This document shows, piece after piece, positions 6,276 to 10,509 of a stretch of 10,509 bases of DNA. Position 1 is the first letter of the stretch. Every line of letters starts with the position of its first letter. The stretch is from CAZJYC01 sp964550165. Its GTDB lineage: Bacteria > Acidobacteriota > Aminicenantia > Aminicenantales > Aminicenantaceae. Where the stretch lies: NCBI GenBank assembly GCA_964550165.1, contig CAZJYC010000082.1:1-10509 (forward strand), in the 5' to 3' direction. Below the pieces are notes generated by a model. It saw only the letters and a list, made by a program, of their open reading frames with translations. It was not told where the DNA came from and searched no databases. The translations under genes were made by a program, and so were the position numbers.

Positions 6276-7334
6276 ATGAGGATTATTAAACTGAAAAAGG
6301 ACAACCTCTTTCCTTTCCTGGAAATCATTTCCAAGGAAGCTGAGCTCTGGGCGCCGGTCAAGAAAGGCGACAACCATGTCTTCAGCGTCATCCAGGATTT
6401 TTCCCGGATCGAAATGAACACGACCAGAACCATCCTCCCTCCTCGAAAAATCTTCCTTCCCCCTTCGTTCAGCATGTTCAACGTTTCCCCAAAGGGCTAC
6501 AAAGAAGATTTTTCCCATGTCAGCAAAAAAATCCTTTTCGGAATCCATCCCTGCGACATCCACGGATTGATCATTCTGGATAATTTCCACAAACAGGTCT
6601 TTCTCGACCCGTATTACCTCGAAGCCAGAAAAAAGACTCTCGTTCTGGGCCTCTCCTGCTGGCCCGATGAATACTGCTTTGCCAAATCCACCCGGACTCA
6701 TATCGTCGAAGAGGGCTTCGACCTTTTCTTCTCTGACCTTAAGGATTTCTTCCTTGTCTGGATTGGCTCAAGCCAGGGAGACGACCTGATCCGCCTCAAA
6801 CCGGAGCTCTTTGACGAAAACCTGACGGATAAAGACATCAAGACTTACATCAAATGGCAAACAGAAAGGGACGAGGCTTACAAGCAGGAAATCAACTTCA
6901 CGGCCTTGCCCGACCTGGTGGAACTCAAATACAACGACCCTCTTTGGGAAAAGGTGGGGAATGCCTGCCTGGCCTGCGGGTCCTGCACCAATGTCTGCCC
7001 GACCTGTAACTGTTACAACATCATGGACAAGCAGTTCCTGGGCGGGAAAGACGGAAAAATCATCCGCCACTGGGATGCCTGCACGCTGGAGGAATATTCC
7101 GAAGTGGCTGGCGGCGAGAACTTCAGGAAGAAAAGGTCGGACAGGCTCAAGCTCTGGTACACCCACAAGCTGCAGGCCTTTATCTCCAGGTACGGAAAAC
7201 CCAGCTGTGTGGGCTGCGGCCGTTGCATCGTCACCTGTCCGGTGGGCATCAATGCCTGGACAGTGGGCAAAGCCCTGCTGGGAGAGGAAGTGGATTCTTT
7301 TTGGGCAAGACTTAGCAAAGAGGTGACAAAATGA
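6276..7334 (+). CDS. hydB: Group 3b [NiFe]-hydrogenase beta subunit (Fe-S electron-transfer protein)
   Basis: A 352-residue iron-sulfur subunit of the HydB/sulfhydrogenase beta family, about the usual length. The N-terminal domain carries the family motif HPCDIHGL (91-98). The C-terminal part has a cluster motif CxxCxxCxxxC (C231, C234, C237, C241; further Cys at 244 and 246) and a second one at C311, C314, C317, C321 followed by Pro. Both fit [4Fe-4S] clusters that relay electrons between the NiFe module and the flavin subunit HydG. The start is preceded by AGAAGGAAA at good spacing. It is the first gene of hydBGDA, and its stop overlaps the hydG start (ATGA). The symbol follows the Pyrococcus sulfhydrogenase naming; hyhB is an equivalent name. 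Location is cytosolic, since no signal or membrane segment is seen. Confidence 0.92.
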   Translation: MRIIKLKKDNLFPFLEIISKEAELWAPVKKGDNHVFSVIQDFSRIEMNTTRTILPPRKIFLPPSFSMFNVSPKGYKEDFSHVSKKILFGIHPCDIHGLIILDNFHKQVFLDPYYLEARKKTLVLGLSCWPDEYCFAKSTRTHIVEEGFDLFFSDLKDFFLVWIGSSQGDDLIRLKPELFDENLTDKDIKTYIKWQTERDEAYKQEINFTALPDLVELKYNDPLWEKVGNACLACGSCTNVCPTCNCYNIMDKQFLGGKDGKIIRHWDACTLEEYSEVAGGENFRKKRSDRLKLWYTHKLQAFISRYGKPSCVGCGRCIVTCPVGINAWTVGKALLGEEVDSFWARLSKEVTK

Positions 7335-8191
7335 ACGGAGAAAACAAAGAACTCATCTCTGCGAATCCTTTTAAGCCTGAGCCGGCCAGAATCGTCCGCA
7401 CCTATCATCTCACCGAAGACGTCAAGTTTTTCCAGGTCAGGATTGTCGACATGGAAAAAGCCCTTTCCTTCAAGTACCGGGCCGGCCAGTTTGGCATGAT
7501 TTCCATTTTAGGAGTTGGTGAGGCTCCTTTCTCCATATCCTCAACACCCTCCCGGCCAGGACTTCTTGAGTTTTGCATCCGGAAAGTCGGGACCGTGACC
7601 AATGCCCTCTTCCGGATGAAGGAAAATGACCTGATTGGCTTCAGAGGGCCTTACGGCAACGGCTTTCCGGTCGAGAAGATGGTCGGAAAAGACATTTATA
7701 TCGTCGTCGGAGGACTCGGCGCTGCTCCCCTCCGTTCAGTTATGCTTTATTGCCTCGATAACCGAGACCAGTTCCGCAGGGTCATCGTTCTCCACGGAGC
7801 CAAAAGGCCCGTTGAGATGATCTTCCGCGAAGAATTTTTCGCCCTGAAGCAGAGGGAAGACCTGGAATGCCTTCTCGCTGTGGACAAGGATGACACTGGA
7901 AAGTGGACCGAGAATATCGGCGTGGTCACAACTCTCTGTCCTAAGGTCAGAGAAATTGATGCGGAAAACACCTACGCCCTGGTCTGCGGGCCTCCGGTCA
8001 TGTATAAATTCGTGCTCAAAGAGCTCGTTAAGCTGAACATTCCCAAGGACCAGATTTTGATGACACTGGAGAGACGGATGAAGTGCGGAGTGGGAAAATG
8101 CGGCCATTGCGCCATCGATTACATCTACACCTGTCTGGACGGTCCTGTGTTCACCTACTGGGATGTTATCCACATGAGGGAGCTCATTTAA
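7331..8191 (+). CDS. hydG: Group 3b [NiFe]-hydrogenase gamma subunit (FAD/NAD(P)-binding)
   Basis: A 286-residue diaphorase-type subunit of the ferredoxin-NADP reductase superfamily. It carries an FAD-binding segment (APFSISST, 65-72), a nucleotide-binding Gly-rich loop (GGLGAAPLRS, 127-136) and CGPPVM (219-224). A C-terminal [2Fe-2S] motif has Cys at 252, 257, 260 and 268. This layout is also found in dihydroorotate dehydrogenase electron-transfer subunits (PyrK), but the position between hydB and hydD settles the assignment. It should exchange electrons between NAD(P)H and the HydB clusters. The ATG at 7331 overlaps the hydB stop in an ATGA and is preceded by AGAGGTGAC. A preference for NADPH is known for the family but cannot be read from this sequence with confidence. 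It is not the radical-SAM HydG of [FeFe]-hydrogenase maturation. Confidence 0.92.
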   Translation: MNGENKELISANPFKPEPARIVRTYHLTEDVKFFQVRIVDMEKALSFKYRAGQFGMISILGVGEAPFSISSTPSRPGLLEFCIRKVGTVTNALFRMKENDLIGFRGPYGNGFPVEKMVGKDIYIVVGGLGAAPLRSVMLYCLDNRDQFRRVIVLHGAKRPVEMIFREEFFALKQREDLECLLAVDKDDTGKWTENIGVVTTLCPKVREIDAENTYALVCGPPVMYKFVLKELVKLNIPKDQILMTLERRMKCGVGKCGHCAIDYIYTCLDGPVFTYWDVIHMRELI

Positions 8192-8201
8192 GGAGGAGGC
8201 G

Positions 8202-8984
8202 ATGGAAAAAAACAAGCTGAAGATCGGCATTTATGAACTCACAGGATGCGCGGGTGACGCCCTCCTGATTCTGGACTGTGAGAAAGAACTGATCAACATC
8301 TTCAAAGCCGCAGACATCCAATCCTTTCTGATGGCCAAAAGCGATAACATCGACGGCGAGCTGGATGTGGCCCTGGTCGAGGGTTCGGTGACAACAGAAA
8401 AAGAAGAGAAGGAAATACTGGATATCAGGAAGCGGGCCAAAGTCGTTGTCGCCATCGGCATCTGTTCCTGCTTCGGAGGAATCCAGGCTGCCTTTCTGGA
8501 CCCGAAAGAGTGGGAAAAAAGATATAAAGAAGTTTACGGGGACGTGAAAATGTCCCACACCAAAGCCGTTCATTCCAAGCCCATCGATGCTTACATCAAA
8601 GTCGACTATTACCTGCCCGGCTGCCCCATCGGCAGAGAACAATTTTTGTCCACTTTCAACCGGATTATCCGCGGAAATCCTCCTGAGCTCTTCCGTTTTC
8701 CTGTCTGTGTCGAGTGCAAATGGAACGAGAACGACTGCCTGCTCAACAAAGACATCCCCTGCCTTGGCCCGGTGACAAGGGCTGGCTGCGGCTCTGTCTG
8801 TATCAACCATAACCTTCCCTGCGTCGGCTGCTGGGGCCCGGTTGAGGAAGCCAACTTCACTTCTGAATTTCAACTCCTCCGGGAAAAAGGATATTCCCCA
8901 GAATTCATCAAGAAAAAAATGGCCAATTTCAGCGGCACGGGAATTGCCGGTTTCCTGGCGAGCATCAAAGGAGAGAAAAAATGA
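8202..8984 (+). CDS. hydD: Group 3b [NiFe]-hydrogenase delta (small) subunit
   Basis: A 260-residue small subunit without a Tat signal, hence cytosolic. The proximal-cluster region has C16, C88 (in GICSCFGG) and C141 (in LPGCP). The second position of the usual N-terminal CxxC is Asp19 (TGCAGDAL), so one expected Cys ligand is replaced. EGSV (60-63) is typical of the family. The C-terminal part carries C169, C172, C179, C187, C196, C200, C207 and C210, enough for two more [4Fe-4S] clusters. It passes electrons between the NiFe site of HydA and HydB. A strong AAGGAGG stands before the ATG, 10 bp after the hydG stop. Its own stop overlaps the hydA start (ATGA). Asp as a proximal-cluster ligand has, as I recall, precedent in F420-reducing hydrogenase (group 3a), so the enzyme may well be functional. 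Confidence 0.92.
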   Translation: MEKNKLKIGIYELTGCAGDALLILDCEKELINIFKAADIQSFLMAKSDNIDGELDVALVEGSVTTEKEEKEILDIRKRAKVVVAIGICSCFGGIQAAFLDPKEWEKRYKEVYGDVKMSHTKAVHSKPIDAYIKVDYYLPGCPIGREQFLSTFNRIIRGNPPELFRFPVCVECKWNENDCLLNKDIPCLGPVTRAGCGSVCINHNLPCVGCWGPVEEANFTSEFQLLREKGYSPEFIKKKMANFSGTGIAGFLASIKGEKK

Positions 8985-10509
8985 AAACGATATCTGTCGA
9001 GCATCTGGCCCGCGTTGAGGGAAATGGAGGCATCTCAGCCACGATCGACGGCAAGGCTGTCACAGAAGTGAAATTCACGGTCAACGAAGGCCCGCGCCTC
9101 GTCGAGAAGCTGGTCATCGGCAAAACTCCTGAGGAAAATGTCAACCTCGTCCCCCGCATCTGCGCCATCTGCACCCTCTCCCACAAATACGCCTCGCTGC
9201 GCGCCATGGAAAACGCCCTCTCGGTCAAAGTCCCTCCCAAGGTCACCCTTTTCAGAGAGCTCATGCACCTCGGTGAGCTCATCGAAAGCAACTCCCTCCA
9301 TGTCTATTACCTGGCTCTTCCGGATTACGTCGGCTTTCCCAACGTCATTGCCATGGCTTCCAAATTCGAATTTGAGGTCAAGATTGCCCTGGAAATGAAG
9401 GAATTCGCAAACCATATCATGAAAACGGCCAGCGGCCGCTACATTCACGGCGAGAATCCGGTTATCGGCGGCTTCGGTAAATTCCCGTCCAAGGAAGAGC
9501 TGATCTGGATAAAAAGCAGGGCCATCCAGTTCATGCCCTTTGTCCTGAAGACCGTTAGCCTGTTTTGCGAGCTCAATTATCCGGATTGTCCTGAGGACGA
9601 CACGCTCTATGCCTGCTGCAATCCTCCCGGAAACACATACGGCATCGTGGGTGACGAGATTATCCTTTCCACAGGAAAAATCATCGATAAAGACGCCTAC
9701 AAGAGCCTAACCAATGAGTTCGTTGTTTCTCACTCTTATGCCAAACGCAGCCGCTACAACGGGAAGCCTTACTCGGTTGGAGCTTTAGCCAGAGTTGTCA
9801 ACCTCGGAGAAAGGCTGAAAGGCGAAGCAGGGGCAATGTACAAGAAATACTTCAAACCCCGCTGGAAGAAAAACCCATTGTTCATCAATGCCGCTCAGGC
9901 CCTGGAGATTCTTTATGCTTTCGAGAGAATACCCAAAGTCATCGATGAAATGATCCATCTTCCTGACCCGCCAATCGTCAAATACACAGCCAAAGAGGGA
10001 AAAGGGACAGGGATTGTCGAGGCTCCCCGCGGCCTCCTCATCCACTCCTACGAAATATCCAAGGGCCTTGTCTCCCAGGCCGACATCATCACGCCCACCG
10101 CCCAGAACGCAGAAGATATCGAACGCTATTGCTATATTGCCGCCCAAAAGCTCCTGGATGAGGGCAAGGAGGAGCATATCCGGGACAGGATGGACCTGGT
10201 TGTCCGTGCCTACGATCCCTGCATCAGCTGTTCTGTCCATATGGTCGAGGTTAAAAAAGCTCCGGCTGACGACTGGAAGAGAGGGCTGGAAGAGGCCACA
10301 AAGAAAAGCTCGCCTGTCTTCCTCGGAGTCGGCAAGAAAACCCGATCGGATGACGGTGCGGGAGTGGAGCTTGCTTGCGAGTTGAGGAAACGAGGACTGA
10401 GGAATGTCTGGCTCGAATCGGAGATCGATGAGATGCCCTGGAAAGAGATAAACAGCCGGCCTCTCATTTTCCTCGATGCTCTGGATTTCAGAGAGAAGCC
10501 GGGTAAAGT
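8981..10509 (+). CDS. hydA: Group 3b [NiFe]-hydrogenase alpha (large) subunit fused to an M52-type maturation protease; 3' end beyond window
   Basis: An uninterrupted frame of 509 codons plus two bases, open at the window end. Residues 1-420 are a group 3b large subunit: RVEG (11-14), the first Ni-binding motif RICAICTLSH (C61, C64, H68), EAPRG (347-351) and the last motif DPCISCSVH (C414, C417, H420). In this family the precursor normally ends a few residues after that His, and a separate endopeptidase removes the tail. Here the frame continues MVEVKK, through a charged linker, into a domain at about 445-509 with FLGVGKKTRSDDGAGVELA and LIFLDALDF, the hallmarks of HycI/HybD-like M52 peptidases. 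I found no stop or frame change between the two parts. The ATG at 8981 overlaps the hydD stop (ATGA) and has AAAGGAGAG upstream. The hydrogenase assignment is very secure. The fusion is directly visible, but the partner is incomplete. Confidence 0.92.
   Translation, partial: MKTISVEHLARVEGNGGISATIDGKAVTEVKFTVNEGPRLVEKLVIGKTPEENVNLVPRICAICTLSHKYASLRAMENALSVKVPPKVTLFRELMHLGELIESNSLHVYYLALPDYVGFPNVIAMASKFEFEVKIALEMKEFANHIMKTASGRYIHGENPVIGGFGKFPSKEELIWIKSRAIQFMPFVLKTVSLFCELNYPDCPEDDTLYACCNPPGNTYGIVGDEIILSTGKIIDKDAYKSLTNEFVVSHSYAKRSRYNGKPYSVGALARVVNLGERLKGEAGAMYKKYFKPRWKKNPLFINAAQALEILYAFERIPKVIDEMIHLPDPPIVKYTAKEGKGTGIVEAPRGLLIHSYEISKGLVSQADIITPTAQNAEDIERYCYIAAQKLLDEGKEEHIRDRMDLVVRAYDPCISCSVHMVEVKKAPADDWKRGLEEATKKSSPVFLGVGKKTRSDDGAGVELACELRKRGLRNVWLESEIDEMPWKEINSRPLIFLDALDFREKPGK
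10313..10509 (+). other. Fused hydrogenase maturation endopeptidase (M52) domain, N-terminal part
   Basis: Residues 445-509 of the hydA product. The segment VFLGVGxxxxSDDGAGV matches the N-terminal strand and metal-binding loop of HycI/HybD-type proteases. D458 falls on the known metal ligand (Asp16 of HycI, Glu16 of HybD), with identical spacing from the GVG. LIFLDALDF followed by KPG matches the segment carrying the second ligand (Asp62 of HycI), making D499 the counterpart. The third ligand, a His near residue 90 of the free enzymes, would lie past the window. Two departures: Lys452 replaces the usual Asn after GVG, and the common DGG/DxGT motif between the two Asp segments is missing (ESEIDEM there). 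It may be active, altered or degenerate; the sequence seen keeps both visible metal ligands. Confidence 0.8.

Noticed and set aside
7331..8191. PyrK-type dihydroorotate dehydrogenase electron-transfer subunit
   Set aside because: The fold is related, but the gene lies between hydB and hydD with an ATGA overlap, the standard place of the hydrogenase gamma subunit.
10241..10243. Separate protease gene starting at the ATG directly after the DPCISCSVH motif
   Set aside because: No ribosome site precedes it, and there is no stop codon for the large subunit, so the ribosome must read through into the protease domain. An internal start remains possible but is not supported.

Overview
The window looks like a chromosomal segment from an anaerobic or facultatively anaerobic diderm (Gram-negative-type) bacterium of intermediate G+C. 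The diderm call rests on an exported beta-barrel porin that ends in a terminal Phe. The anaerobic call rests on a cytosolic group 3b-type [NiFe]-hydrogenase. The phylum cannot be fixed from sequence alone. The mix of a group 3b hydrogenase, an NtrC-type regulator and a strongly palindromic dispersed repeat would suit an uncultured lineage such as Aminicenantes/Acidobacteriota, but this is only a guess.

Layout. Bases 1-2171 hold a minus-strand pair: a porin followed, after about 20 bp, by a PstS-type phosphate-binding protein, presumably one transcript. Two copies of a repeat of about 110 bp (about 91% identical by eye, same orientation) bracket this pair. The right copy is complete and forms a long hairpin; the left copy is cut by the window edge. 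An intrinsic terminator on the plus strand lies between the left copy and pstS. Bases 2606-5939 hold a plus-strand two-component system with its own sigma-70-like promoter: a Cache-sensor histidine kinase overlapping an NtrC-family sigma-54 activator. Bases 5940-6275 form a control region with a GG-N10-GC sigma-54 promoter and an upstream dyad. Bases 6276-10509 hold the operon hydB-hydG-hydD-hydA, in the classical order of the NADP-linked group 3b hydrogenase (sulfhydrogenase). Three of its four junctions are ATGA overlaps or very short gaps.

How it works together. The simplest reading is that the kinase senses a small extracytoplasmic ligand and phosphorylates the NtrC-type activator. The activator then drives sigma-54-dependent transcription of the hydrogenase operon next door. 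HydD (small subunit) and HydA (NiFe subunit) form the hydrogenase module. HydB and HydG (Fe-S and flavin subunits) connect it to NAD(P)H.

The most striking observation is at the right edge. The hydA reading frame does not stop just after the C-terminal DPCxSCxxH nickel-binding motif, where the family normally carries only a short cleavable tail. It runs on in frame through a linker of about 25 residues into a domain with the signature of an M52 (HycI/HybD-like) hydrogenase maturation endopeptidase. The gene therefore appears to encode a hydrogenase large subunit fused to its own processing protease. The fusion partner is cut off by the window end. A second oddity is an Asp in place of one proximal-cluster Cys in the small subunit.
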